Shown: positions 37,456 through 46,838, counted from the stretch's first letter. The stretch: 64,000 nt of DNA from Sulfobacillus acidophilus (GCA_003023745.1 PXYV01000012.1:1-64000), one strand, 5' to 3'. Notes: generated by a model not told the origin, from the letters alone. Made by a program: numbers and translations.

Positions 37456-38469
37456 ATGCCAGAGGTGGTGCGCGTGGATCACTTATCGGGAGCCAGAAAA
37501 GCTGCGGTCTTACTCCTTAGCGTGAATGCCGATGAAGCAGCGGCCATCTTGCGCTATATGAACCGATCGCAAGTGGAGGCGATTACCGTGGAGATCGCCA
37601 AAATGAAACGGGTCGATGCGCAAATACAAGATGCCGTCCTTTCCGAGTTTAATCAACTGGCCGAGGCCAATCGGCAGATTTCTGAAGGAGGTGCCGAGCT
37701 AGCGGAAGAGCTTCTTGCTCGAGCATTCGACGATGAACGAGCCGACGACATCATGCGCCGTTTACGCGGGTTCTTGCAAAAGCGGCCTTTTGAAACGCTG
37801 CGCAAGGTGGATGCGGTACAAGTGTTGGGTTTGGTACGCGACGAACATCCACAGACAATAGCCGTGGTGCTATCGCATTTGGATCCGGCCGTCGCGGCGG
37901 CAGTGTTGGCTAATCTGCCGATAGCCATTCAAGGTGATGTAGCGCGTCGGATTGCGCGGATGGGTCGTACCGTCCCGGAAGTAATGAAAGACGTTGAACA
38001 ACTGGTAGATCAAAAATTAGCCGATTACGCCGCCGACGACACGGGGGGCGGGCTTAACATTATCGTCGCGATTTTGAACAACACTGAAAGTACCGCCGAA
38101 CGACAAATTATGATGAGTTTAGACGAAGAAGATCCGGAACTGGCGGAAACGATTCGTAACGGCATGTTCGTGTTTGAAGACATTTTGCAACTAGATAGCA
38201 CGGCTATTCAAAAGATTCTGCGCCGCGCCGATAACAAGACCTTAGCAACCGCGCTCAAGGGTGCTAATCCTGCGATGACCGAACGAGTTTTTCAAAATCT
38301 TTCACAAAAAGCCGGCGAACTGTTGAAAGAAGATATGGAGGTACTGGGTCCGGTGCGGATTCGCGATGTGGAACACGCGCAGCACGAGTTGGTCAACATT
38401 GCGCGGCAACTGGAAGACGCTGGAGAAATTATTATCGCTCGGGGAGAGAAAGATGATTTTATCGTCTAA
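37456..38469 (+). CDS. fliG: Flagellar motor switch protein FliG
   Basis: 337 residues, full length. FliG N-domain (GARKAAVLLLSVNADEAAAI), middle domain with the EHPQ motif (DEHPQTIAVVLSHLDP), and the C-terminal torque domain (MFVFEDILQLDSTAIQKILR, ALKGANPAM, FQNLSQKAGELLKEDME, AQHELVNIARQLEDAGEI). It forms the rotor ring that contacts the stator and binds FliF and FliM. No other structural flagellar gene lies nearby, so it is separated from the usual fliF-fliG operon, or is a second copy. ATG 37456 has a poor ribosome site; GTG 37474 with AGAGGTGG upstream is an alternative. Confidence 0.93.
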   Translation: MPEVVRVDHLSGARKAAVLLLSVNADEAAAILRYMNRSQVEAITVEIAKMKRVDAQIQDAVLSEFNQLAEANRQISEGGAELAEELLARAFDDERADDIMRRLRGFLQKRPFETLRKVDAVQVLGLVRDEHPQTIAVVLSHLDPAVAAAVLANLPIAIQGDVARRIARMGRTVPEVMKDVEQLVDQKLADYAADDTGGGLNIIVAILNNTESTAERQIMMSLDEEDPELAETIRNGMFVFEDILQLDSTAIQKILRRADNKTLATALKGANPAMTERVFQNLSQKAGELLKEDMEVLGPVRIRDVEHAQHELVNIARQLEDAGEIIIARGEKDDFIV

Positions 38470-39029
38470 AGGGGCGCTGGCGTTGACGGGAAAGTCGTGC
38501 ACGTCAGCACCTTCGGGTCTGTCCGCAACGATGTCGAATAGACACTGACCCATCACCTGAGTCGCCACCACAAAATGAAGGATAACGGGTGTCCCTCTTA
38601 TATAACATTCCGGTCCGCAGGCGCGTAGAGTGGGGACAGAGGCCCTCGGCAGCGGAGCATCCTTCCTTTCTCGCTATCGAGTAGCGATACCTTTTCAACC
38701 GCCGCACTAGTAGGCTTCACCGGTCCAAAGCGGGTGCGCCACCACGGCTTTACGGTTCGTTACCATCCCGAATTTTGGCTTAGGCCCATCAGATTCCGGA
38801 TTAGTCCAGACACCCTGCCACTATCGCCTATATACTTGAACGAGTCAACTTGCACAGTACGGGATTCCGACCTTCACGAGGTGGAGTTGCTGCTTAATCG
38901 CGCCATGGCTTCTAAGGTCGCCAAATCATTCATGGGTGGATGCACCCTCAAAACGGCTTGTCGCGTCATCAAATTGTCATGCACCGGGACTACTCTCAAG
39001 ATATCTGACCATATTAGGAGGCAAACCGC
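38470..39029. other. No gene seen between fliG and the flavin module
   Basis: About 560 bases with no supported frame and no clear terminator. Its last 30 bases hold the TTAGGAGG site of the next gene. Confidence 0.4.
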
Positions 39030-39473
39030 GTGACGGAGGCTTCAGGTGCCAAACTTTTGATTCTTTGTACTCTGGCCGTGGGTGCCATCTATACCGGAGC
39101 GTACGTCTACACATCACCGAGGGCACACCACCCTTCGGCCACGACGGTGTCGTCGGCGCATCGCCTAAAAAGCTCCGGGAGTTCTAGAGCTGGATCCAGG
39201 GCAGCCAAGTATAAAGATGGGACGTATACCGGTTCAGGAGCCAATCTCTACGGCACGCTGTCGGTGTCTGTGACGATTGTCCACGGACGTATTGCAGCCG
39301 TCATGATAACCCAGTACAACATGCATTATCCTGCCTCGTTCATCGATCCCTTCATGAATCGGGAGATGATAAAAAATCAAACCTATCGCGTTTATGCCGT
39401 CAGCGGAGCAACCGCCAGCAGCGAGAATTTTGCTGAGGCGGTCTATTTTGCGCTCAAGAAAGCGAGGAATTAG
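39030..39473 (+). CDS. Exported FMN-binding domain protein (covalent flavin carrier)
   Basis: 147 residues. An N-terminal membrane segment (KLLILCTLAVGAIYTGAYVY) is followed by a Ser-rich spacer and an FMN-binding domain: KYKDGTYTGSG, LYGTLSVSVTIVHGRIAAV, and YAVSGATASSENFAEAV. The S-GAT-x-S-S site is the pattern that ApbE modifies, linking FMN to the Thr. It should act on the outer side of the membrane as a one- or two-electron carrier, as in RnfG and NqrC. GTG 39030 has AGGAGG 8 bases before it. The next gene is apbE, 3 bases downstream. Confidence 0.9.
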   Translation: MTEASGAKLLILCTLAVGAIYTGAYVYTSPRAHHPSATTVSSAHRLKSSGSSRAGSRAAKYKDGTYTGSGANLYGTLSVSVTIVHGRIAAVMITQYNMHYPASFIDPFMNREMIKNQTYRVYAVSGATASSENFAEAVYFALKKARN

Positions 39474-39475
39474 CC

Positions 39476-40423
39476 ATGGCCACAGATAGACCGACCTTGG
39501 CCCAATCACGTACCAGTTTAGCGGTATCGTTTCTCTTAATGGGCACGGTGGTAACCATTCGCGTGGTGGGGGAATCCGGAGCGCATCATTTACGGGAGAG
39601 TATTGATCGCGCCATCGCGCTGATGCGGATGGTCGAACAGGAGTTGAGCCGCTTTGACGAGGAAAGCGGGTTGCGAACATTATGCCGTCATGCGGGTCAA
39701 ACGGTGCTGGTTTCCCCGGTTTTGTTCCACGCGCTGAAAGTGGCGGTCGAAATGGCGGACTTGACGGATGGAGTCTTTGATCCCACCATCGCTCCGAGAC
39801 TTTTACAGTTGGGCTTTAACCGCCACTACTTGACGCAAAACCCGGTTGTGGCCGATATCGCGGTAGATCCAACCGCGAGCTTTCGCGACATTATCCTCAT
39901 CGACGAGGGGTGTCAGGTGCGGCTCGATAAGCCTATGCTGCTGGATTTGGGCGCCGTCGGCAAAGGACTGGCTATCGATTTGGCGGCGCGCGAACTGCAC
40001 AATCATGAGGGCTTTGCCATTGACGCGGGCGGCGATGTCTATGTGGCTGGCGTTGATCCGGAGGGAGGCTTGTGGCACGTCGGAATCGAAAACCCGCACG
40101 ACCCCGCCCGGTTGTTAGATCAGTTAACCTTGAGCAATGCGGCCGTCTGCACTTCCGGGCGCTATCGCAGGCCAAGCTCGGTGGATGTGTCCCAGCATCA
40201 TTTAATCAACGCGCGCTCGGGCTTATCGGCCCAGGGACTCATGAGCTGCACGGTAGTGGGTCCGCAGGCGCTTATGGCTGACGTTGTCGCCACAGCCGCT
40301 TTTTTATTGGGACCCCAGCAGGCCTTGCGATTTATCGAGCAACTGGGCCTGGCGGGGCTTTGTGTGGCGGATGATTTGAAAATCGAGCGCACAACCACGA
40401 TGGAGGCGTTTCGTCGTGAGTAG
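39476..40423 (+). CDS. apbE: FAD:protein FMN transferase
   Basis: 315 residues of the ApbE family: LMGTVVTIRV near the start, ELSRFDEESGLRTL, DLTDGVFDPTIAP, LLDLGAVGKGLAIDLAAREL (the conserved G-x-GKG), FAIDAGGDVYVAG, and the C-terminal VVATAAFLLG. These proteins transfer FMN from FAD to a Thr or Ser of partner proteins, using Mg. No clear lipobox or signal peptide is visible, unlike many exported ApbE proteins, so its compartment is uncertain. The FMN-binding protein just upstream is the obvious target. Confidence 0.93.
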   Translation: MATDRPTLAQSRTSLAVSFLLMGTVVTIRVVGESGAHHLRESIDRAIALMRMVEQELSRFDEESGLRTLCRHAGQTVLVSPVLFHALKVAVEMADLTDGVFDPTIAPRLLQLGFNRHYLTQNPVVADIAVDPTASFRDIILIDEGCQVRLDKPMLLDLGAVGKGLAIDLAARELHNHEGFAIDAGGDVYVAGVDPEGGLWHVGIENPHDPARLLDQLTLSNAAVCTSGRYRRPSSVDVSQHHLINARSGLSAQGLMSCTVVGPQALMADVVATAAFLLGPQQALRFIEQLGLAGLCVADDLKIERTTTMEAFRRE

Positions 40424-41291
40424 CGTTGCCGCAGGTACCTGGTTAAGGCCCCTTCGAAAATTTGCGAAGACGCCCAAGGGATACGCATTGGCGGGCTTAA
40501 TCTTACTTACCCTCGTGGCCGGACTTTCCCCTCAGGGGCATATTGGCGTCATTCATGCGGGGCTGGCAGTCGCGACCGCAATCGTCCTGGATACCGTCAT
40601 CGCCCGCCTCTTGGGACGGAAATTGGTCGTTCCCGCCGGCGGGATGATTACCGGCCTGATTGTGGCTGACGTGTTGAGCGACTTGACCTCCGGGCTGATG
40701 GTGATGCTTACCGTGGCGATTGCCTTAGCGTCTAAACATCTCTTGAAACGCGGCCGTAAGCCGATTTTCAACCCCGCCGCCTTGGGATTGGCGATTTCGC
40801 TGGCGAGTATGTCCACCGCGCAGAGTTGGTGGGCTGCCATGCCGTTGTTGTCGTGGTGGCATGTGGCCCTTTTGTTGATCGTCGGGGTGGTGGTCGCGGT
40901 GCGGACAAAAAAGGCTTGGCAAGTTTTGGCCTTTCTGGGGACATACTTTGTGGAAATTTGGTTGTTGGCCATCGTGCCGGGGATAACCGTGGCAACATCG
41001 ACGGCAGGGGACGCCTTGCGTACGCCCTTTGTCAACGCTACGCTGTTTTTGGGGTTTTTCATGCTGACCGATCCGCCCACCACCCCCTCGCGGGTTCGGG
41101 AGCAAATTGGATTTGCGGTGCTCGTGGCCACGGTGTCGGTGGTGATCTTCTGGCAGATCGGGGGATTGGCCTATCTATTGGTGGGGCTGCTGGTCGGGAA
41201 TCTCTGGACGGCGTGGCAGGCGCGACGCCGGAAGTCACATACCGGCATGAAGTTTTCCTCCGAGACCGAGGTTGTGGCCGGATCCCCGTAA
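40416..41291 (+). CDS. RnfD/NqrB-like membrane protein
   Basis: 291 residues with eight to nine membrane helices. RKPIFNPAALGLAISL and LFLGFFMLTDPPTTP match the two conserved blocks of the RnfD/NqrB family, whose members carry flavin and pass electrons across the membrane. The usual covalent SGAT site of RnfD is not visible, so flavin, if bound, is held non-covalently or elsewhere. GTG 40416 overlaps the apbE stop by 8 bp, so the three genes form one operon. No other rnf/nqr genes are in the window. Confidence 0.8.
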   Translation: MSSVAAGTWLRPLRKFAKTPKGYALAGLILLTLVAGLSPQGHIGVIHAGLAVATAIVLDTVIARLLGRKLVVPAGGMITGLIVADVLSDLTSGLMVMLTVAIALASKHLLKRGRKPIFNPAALGLAISLASMSTAQSWWAAMPLLSWWHVALLLIVGVVVAVRTKKAWQVLAFLGTYFVEIWLLAIVPGITVATSTAGDALRTPFVNATLFLGFFMLTDPPTTPSRVREQIGFAVLVATVSVVIFWQIGGLAYLLVGLLVGNLWTAWQARRRKSHTGMKFSSETEVVAGSP

Positions 41292-41400
41292 AGTGCAATC
41301 ACTAACGGCAACAAGCGAGGCATTGACATCGTCTAAAGCGGTGAATGGTGTTCCGGCCCGCATGGTCGTCGGTGTGCGCGAACGCGAGGAGGGGAACTGG

Positions 41401-42066
41401 CTGAAGATTCTTGTCATCGAAGATGAGATACGGGTTGCCGCCCTGCTAGCGAAAGGCTTGGCTAAAGCGCATCATGTCGTAGACGTTGCCGGGTCGGGTG
41501 AAGACGGCCTCATGATGGCGGCTGACGGGCACTACGATGCCGCTGTGATTGACGTGATGCTGCCCGATATCGACGGGTTTACAGTCACGGAAATGCTGCG
41601 TCAACGGGGCGACCACTTTCCCGTCTTAATGCTGACCGCGCGTGATACGGTCGGCGACAAAGTCACAGGGTTTAAGAGCGGGGCTGACGACTATCTCACG
41701 AAGCCCTTTGCGTTTGAAGAGTTGTTAGCACGTTTGGATGCGTTGGCTCGGCGCACGACGGTTTTTTTAGATGCCGACGTGCTGCGGGTGGGGCCGCTGA
41801 CTTTAACCCGTCATAACGTATGGTGCGACGGTCGTCAGGTAGACTTAACCCCTAAGGAGTTTCAGGTGCTTCACCTTCTGATGCGCCATGCCAATCACGT
41901 GTTGAGCCGTGATCAAATTCTTGACTATGTCTGGTCGACCGAAGCTGATCCTACGGCCAACGTGGTGGATCGGATTGTGGCGCGGCTAAGAAAGAAACTT
42001 AAAGGGCCGACCGGACATGCCGTCATCTCTACGGTGCGGGGGTTTGGCTATGTGATCCGATCGTGA
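41401..42066 (+). CDS. OmpR-family response regulator, likely CTG start
   Basis: Receiver domain (KILVIEDEIRVAALLAKGL, AVIDVMLPDIDG with phospho-Asp, DYLTKPFAFEELLARL) and a C-terminal winged helix (VDLTPKEFQVLHLLMRHAN, VLSRDQILDYVW, VVDRIVARLRKKL). From CTG 41401 it is 221 residues, the usual size, and AGGAGGGG lies 6 bases before it. The ATG (41362) and GTG (41371) further up have no ribosome site and would add an odd N-terminus. The kinase gene overlaps its stop. Confidence 0.9.
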   Translation: MKILVIEDEIRVAALLAKGLAKAHHVVDVAGSGEDGLMMAADGHYDAAVIDVMLPDIDGFTVTEMLRQRGDHFPVLMLTARDTVGDKVTGFKSGADDYLTKPFAFEELLARLDALARRTTVFLDADVLRVGPLTLTRHNVWCDGRQVDLTPKEFQVLHLLMRHANHVLSRDQILDYVWSTEADPTANVVDRIVARLRKKLKGPTGHAVISTVRGFGYVIRS

Positions 42067-43385
42067 GAGCGGCCATCAGTCCCACCGAAGCGCGTCTGTT
42101 GCGGCGTTTGCAGTGGCGGTTGGCTTTGGTGTTTGCCGCAGCCTTGGTAATATTTGACCTGGTGATGGTGGGATTAACCTATGTGGTCTTAGAGCACCAT
42201 TTTGTGGCTGAAGGGCAAACGGCGATCAGGGCGGATTGGCATCGGCGGGAACCGGACGTCCTAGGCTCAGGGGATGAGGATGCGAACTCGACCTTGCTCT
42301 CGAAGGGTGCGTTTGGCGATGACTTGCCGCGTGTGGCGAGCTGGCGCCTTAGTCCCTCCGGGGCCTTCATCAGCGGAAGCGGACAAGTCTATGCCTTTCC
42401 ATTTAGCCTGACCGTGATCCTGCCCGATCACCGTCTTCTCATTCTCACTCGCCAGACCCACACTCCTGTGTGGCGGGTGGTGCGATATCAGCAATACCGC
42501 GTGCTGGTCGGTGCTCGTTCCGTTTGGCGCGGCTCGCGCTATCTCGGTTCTGAACAAAGCGTATATTCGTTGGGCCGCTTGGGGGCGGTGATGCGTGGCC
42601 TGGTGGCGGCGGATCTGGAGGTTTCGGCAGTTCTCGTGGCGCTCATCATCGGCCTGGCCTTTGGTCTGTCCGGTCGCTCACTGAGACCGATTCGGTTAGC
42701 CTTGCGACGTCAGCGGGATTTCATTCAAGATGTGTCCCATGAGTTACGAACGCCGCTCACGATTGTGCGCACCACTTTGGAACTGGCGCTCAAGGATGAG
42801 AGCCAAACCGAAATTGACGCCGCGATTCACAGCACATTGGAAGAAGTGGACTACCTCACGCGGCTGGTCCGCGATTTTGCCATGCTGGCACGCATTGACA
42901 GCGGCGCCACGCTCAGTGAACCCGAAGTCTTCGATTTGTTTGCCTTGACCGATGAAGTGGTCGTGGCTTTGACCGCGATTGCGCAGACACGCGAGATTAC
43001 ACTTTACACGACGATAGAGGGCGAGGACGGCACTGTGCTGGGCGACCCCGATCAGATTCGCCAGCTTTTGCTAATCTTGCTCGATAACGCGCTGAAGTAC
43101 AATCATGCCCAGGGCTGGGCACGGCTGACAGTTCAGGTAGGCTCGCCCTGGGTCCGCGTTGTCGTGGAAAACACCGGCCCGGGGATTAGTGCCGAGGAAC
43201 TGCCTCAGGTGTTTAACCGCTTTTATCGCGGCCGCGCTGCCAATCAACTGACATCCGGAAGCGGGCTGGGTCTGGCGATTGCGCACTGGATTATGAGAAC
43301 CCATCACGGATCTATTCATGTGCAAAGTGATCCCGCCGGCGTGACGCGCTTTGTCGCCCGGTGGCCGCGGCAACGGGGAGCGTAA
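42063..43385 (+). CDS. Membrane sensor histidine kinase
   Basis: 440 residues. TM1 (LALVFAAALVIFDLVMVGL), an extracellular sensor of about 140 residues, TM2 (VSAVLVALIIGLAFGLSG), then HisKA with the phospho-His in DFIQDVSHELRTPLTIV and HATPase_c with LLILLDNALKYN, VENTGPGIS, FNRFYRG and SGSGLGLAIA. The GTG at 42063 overlaps the regulator stop as GTGA. The signal is unknown. The position suggests control of the flavin module. Confidence 0.93.
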   Translation: MRAAISPTEARLLRRLQWRLALVFAAALVIFDLVMVGLTYVVLEHHFVAEGQTAIRADWHRREPDVLGSGDEDANSTLLSKGAFGDDLPRVASWRLSPSGAFISGSGQVYAFPFSLTVILPDHRLLILTRQTHTPVWRVVRYQQYRVLVGARSVWRGSRYLGSEQSVYSLGRLGAVMRGLVAADLEVSAVLVALIIGLAFGLSGRSLRPIRLALRRQRDFIQDVSHELRTPLTIVRTTLELALKDESQTEIDAAIHSTLEEVDYLTRLVRDFAMLARIDSGATLSEPEVFDLFALTDEVVVALTAIAQTREITLYTTIEGEDGTVLGDPDQIRQLLLILLDNALKYNHAQGWARLTVQVGSPWVRVVVENTGPGISAEELPQVFNRFYRGRAANQLTSGSGLGLAIAHWIMRTHHGSIHVQSDPAGVTRFVARWPRQRGA

Positions 43386-43781
43386 CGGATTTAGAGTATT
43401 CTTGGACGTGGGCGGGAATGGCTTGCCACATCTTGCAAATGCTGACGGCACTTTGGCTGCAAGTCTAAACCGATGGGTCACCTGATTGCGACGAAAGGCC
43501 AGTCCCGTGACTGGAATTGGGACCGGAGCACTTGGGGTGAAGTATGTCGCCAGTCCTCTATCGGGCTGACCAAAAATTTCGCAAAATCTCTGCTTCTAAG
43601 GCCTTACGCGCACAATGACCACGGCGCGCGTGCATCGGTAGGGATGGGTAGCCCCTCCACGTATTTGCGTGAGAAAAAGGTCAGCCCAACGGCAGGGAAT
43701 AATGATGTTTGATTATATAATCAGGCAACTGCTGATACCACGGCCTCCATGTCCGCATCTGACGCGGCATCAATCTGCGGG
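43386..43781. other. No gene seen
   Basis: About 400 bases after the kinase gene. No supported frame. A 12-base palindrome GATTATATAATC lies near 43712. Confidence 0.4.
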
Positions 43782-44622
43782 CAATTGAACCTAAGGCAGA
43801 ACCGGCACAAGTCGAACCCGCATTGCGGAATGCGGAGGTCCATATCCTACGGTTGACCGACGGGTCTATGACGATGGACGCCAGATTCTAACTGCCGCAT
43901 ACGCGTTTTTGAGCATCGGGCCTGACCAATTTGGCGATCCCGCCGAAAATCAACGCAACAAATACCGGAGATCGATCGCGCTCGTGTTTTCAAGACCCAT
44001 CGGGAGCTCGGACAAACGTATTCCTTCACCAGAAAGTGTCTTCTGCCACAGCAACAAGGCTTTGTGATGCATCGGGGCAAAGAATCTGTATGTCAAATCC
44101 GACCGACGTACAATGCCTTGTTAGCAGCATTCTGCCGTTTTGGGGATGATGGCCTGAGGATAGGCTACGAATCTCATTTTTAGAAAGGCAGGCTGGTGTG
44201 TTGAACTATCATTCGCTAGCGGTTATTCCGGGAGATGGCGTTGGGACGGAGGTGGTGTCGGCAGTCCCTCGCGTGTTGTAGCGCGTGACCCACGCGTCCG
44301 AGCGCTTCCGTCTGGAAACCCGTGAATTTGACTGGAGTTGCCTATACGACTTGCAATATGGTCGGATGATGTCTGGAGACGATCTGGATATCCTGAAGTC
44401 CTTTGATACCATCTTTTGGGGGCGGTGGGCGTTCCGACGGTTCCCGATCATGTTTCGCTCTGGGGGCTCTTGCTGTGATTCGAGGCGGATTTGACCTGTA
44501 TGTCAATTTGCAACCGGTCAAAATCCTCAAGGGTGTGAAAAGTCCATTGCGCCGCTATGAAGCGGGGGTGGTCGACTTCGTTGTGATTCGCGAGAATACC
44601 AAAGGAGATACCCATGCCTCGA
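43782..44622 (+). repeat. Direct repeat, upstream copy (decayed)
   Basis: From 43919 to 44622 this matches 47988-48687 closely. The shared text starts GGGCCTGACCAATTTGGCGA and runs through the leader and first 420 bases of the dehydrogenase gene. A weaker match starts at 43782 (GCAATTGAAC) with about 80 extra bases in this copy. The two copies enclose IS110, other relics and hicAB. Confidence 0.8.
44198..44622 (+). pseudogene. Dead 5' fragment of the D-malate/tartrate dehydrogenase gene
   Basis: Begins like the intact gene at 48270 (LNYHSLAVIPGDG) but has a stop after PRVL, where the intact copy has a Glu codon (TTG-GAG to TTG-TAG). It also has a lost base in the run after ATCTTTT, and it ends in VVIRENTKGD, where the intact gene reads VVIRENTEGE. 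Beyond 44622 the match is lost just before the IS110 leader. It is a truncated duplicate, probably cut by the IS110 insertion or a related deletion. Confidence 0.85.
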
Positions 44623-44639
44623 ATTCGGGGCACCCACGG

Positions 44640-44784
44640 ACATGAAAAATGGGGGGACCGCGCTATGCTGAAGACGACCTCCGACCGAGATCGGATTCAC
44701 TCGGATGCTGCGAGCCCGCACAGGAGAGTTCTCTGTCGCTCCGAGGCTGTCGGAGGATCTTCCACCGATGAGGTGGTGAGATGC
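44640..44784 (+). ncRNA. Candidate bridge-RNA leader of the IS110 element
   Basis: The 145 bases before the IS110 transposase start are not coding. They hold several short inverted repeats (CGACCGAGATCGG, CTCCGAGGCTGTCGGAG, CCACCGATGAGGTGG). In IS110-group elements of the studied type the left non-coding end encodes a structured RNA that binds target and donor DNA. Position and structure fit; the loops have not been matched to the flanks. IS boundaries are not fixed here. Confidence 0.35.
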
Positions 44785-46027
44785 ATGGATTTAGATGTGG
44801 TCGTCACGCATGGGGCGGGTCTCGACGTGCATAAGCAGGTCATTGTCGCCACCGTCCTGACACCCACGGTGACCGAGACCCGGTCGTTTGGTTCGCTCAC
44901 GCCCGATCTGCTGGCGTTGGCGGATTGGCTGCAGGCCTGTGGCGTCACGCACGTGGCGATGGAAGCGACCGGGGTGTATGGGAAGCCGGTTGTGAACCTG
45001 TTGGAAGCCTATCCCTTTCAGGCCGTCCTGGTCGTGAATCCGCAACACATCCAGGGGATGCCCGGCCGGAAGACCGACGTGCAAGATTCGCAGTGGATCG
45101 CCGGGCTGTTGCGCATTGGGGCGCTGAAGGCCAGTGATATCCCACCCCGCCCACAGCGCGAGCTGCGGGAGATCGTGCGCTACCGGGCCAGTCTCCAACA
45201 AGCGCGGGCGACGGAGAGCAACCGCATTCAGAAGGTCCTGGAAGGGGCGAATGTCAAGCTCGGGAGCGTCATCAGCGACGTGCTGGGCGTCACGGGCCAA
45301 CGGATCTTGGCCGCCCTGGCGGACGGCGTGATCGATCCCGCGGTGTTAGCGGACTTGGCGGATCCCCGGATCCGCGCCTCGCGTGAGACCCTTATCACGG
45401 CCCTGACTGGCTTGGTGAACGCCTATCAACGGCTGATGCTCCGGGTCCCACTGCAGCATGTGGCCTTTTTGGATCGCCAGATCGTGGCGCTGTCGGACGA
45501 AATTGCCACCCGGCTCGCGGCTCGCACATTGTGACGACGCCCTCACCCGGCTGCAAACCATTCCCGGGGTCGAGCGCCGCACGGCCGAGATCATTATGGC
45601 GGAAGTCGGACCCGACATGCAACGGTTTCCCTCCGCGGGGCACCTGGTCTCGTGGGCCGGCTTGAGCCCGGGGCAAGACGAGAGTGCCGGGAAAGCCCGG
45701 GCGACGCGCACCCGCAAAGGCAGCAAAGCCTTGCGCGCCGCCTTGACCCAAAGTGGGCATGGCGCCGGCAAAATGCGGACCTATCTGGGGGCGGTGTATC
45801 ATCGCTTAGCGGGGCGGCGGGGGAAACAACGCGCGGCCGTGGCGACCGGGCGCCACAGCCTGATTGCAGTCTACGCCATCTTGAGCACCCCGGGGATGGT
45901 CTATCAGGATTTGGGGGCCAACTACTTCGACGAACGCGACCGCCAGGCGGTCGTGCGCCGGGAAATCCGCCGACTGGAAGCACTGGGGTACCGGGTAGCC
46001 GTGGAACCCGTGACCGCGGCCAGTTAA
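44785..46027 (+). pseudogene. IS110-family transposase with one frameshift
   Basis: The first part reads GLDVHKQVIVATV (first Asp of the DEDD RuvC-like site), AMEATGVYGKPV (Glu) and GRKTDVQDSQWIAGLL (Asp, Asp), up to a stop at 45534. The second part continues one frame away from about 45510: CDDALTRLQTIPGVERRTAE, FPSAGHLVSWAGLSPG with the Ser of the C-terminal transposase_20 domain, and GSKALRAALTQSG. Only one base separates it from an intact protein of about 410 residues, so the damage is recent or a sequencing error. No terminal inverted repeats are expected in this family. Confidence 0.85.
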
Positions 46028-46132
46028 CATGACCGGCGGTGGCCATCACCGGAATATTTTTCACGGGAGAATTCTTCCGCGTTCCAAGTCTGCTGGGGGC
46101 CCGATTATTCTATACACGTTGAGGTGATTCGC

Positions 46133-46400
46133 ATGGACTTAGAGGTTGTGGTAAAGGCCGATGCGGCAACGATCGGGGACCTCGTTCGCGGGCATTGGGG
46201 TATCGAGACCCGCCTCCATTGGGTTCACGATGTGGTCTGTGATGAAGACCGCTCCCCAGTGCGCACAGAGGATGGGCCGCGTGTCATGGACACCGTGCGT
46301 AATACGGTCATGAGCTTGCTCCGTCGCATGGAGGGTCCAATATTCAACGCGCCGGGAATTATTTGCATCGACATCCGCAACAGGTCGTACGCATACTCTT
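46133..46400 (+). pseudogene. C-terminal remnant of an ISAs1-family transposase
   Basis: Reads IGDLVRGHWGIETRLHWVHD, VVCDEDRSPVRTEDGPRVMD and TVRNTVMSLLRR. The RGHWGIEN-LHW box holds the last catalytic Glu of ISAs1 transposases. The N-terminal two thirds are missing and the text fades after LLRRMEG. Confidence 0.75.
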
Positions 46401-46634
46401 CCCATAATTCCTTGCGGAATCCATGCGATATTTTTTCCGGTCGTCAACGACCGGTTAACTTCCATTATGGGCATCAGGTGGCCGTTCTTAACTGACCTCG
46501 TTGGGGTTTCGTTCAAGGGCCTGATTCCCGAAAATGGCTACAGTTTGCACCAAGACTTTGACGCTATTTTGATCCTTAACCCCGCTGATACAAGGATAAC
46601 CCGTGTTTGTGATACACTGAGGGCAGGTGATGAA

Positions 46635-46838
46635 GTGACAGGACCGGAGGTCGTGCGCAAACTGCAAAAATTGGGATTTGTGGTCGATCATGTTACGGGC
46701 AGTCACGTCATTTTGATCGGCTCCGACGGGCAGCGAACGGTCGTCCCCGTTCATGGGGCCCGCGCTTTGCGACGCGGGACTCTGCACGCGATTTGCAACC
46801 AAGTAGGGGTGACAGAAGAGCAGATGCGACGCCTATAG
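46635..46838 (+). CDS. hicA: HicA family toxin (second hic pair)
   Basis: 67 residues: VTGPEVVRKLQKLGFVVDHV, TGSHVILIG with the catalytic His, VVPVHGARALRRGTLHAICN, and a terminal VTEEQMRRL helix. GTG 46635 is chosen because AGGTGA lies just upstream; the longer frame to 46467 is not HicA-like. Here the toxin comes first, the reverse of the pair at 12.4-12.9 kb, and the two HicA proteins differ in sequence. Confidence 0.85.
   Translation: MTGPEVVRKLQKLGFVVDHVTGSHVILIGSDGQRTVVPVHGARALRRGTLHAICNQVGVTEEQMRRL

Noticed and set aside
45346-46064. Minus-strand frames under the IS110 transposase
   Set aside because: They are shadows of the transposase reading frame with R/P/G-rich composition and no motif.
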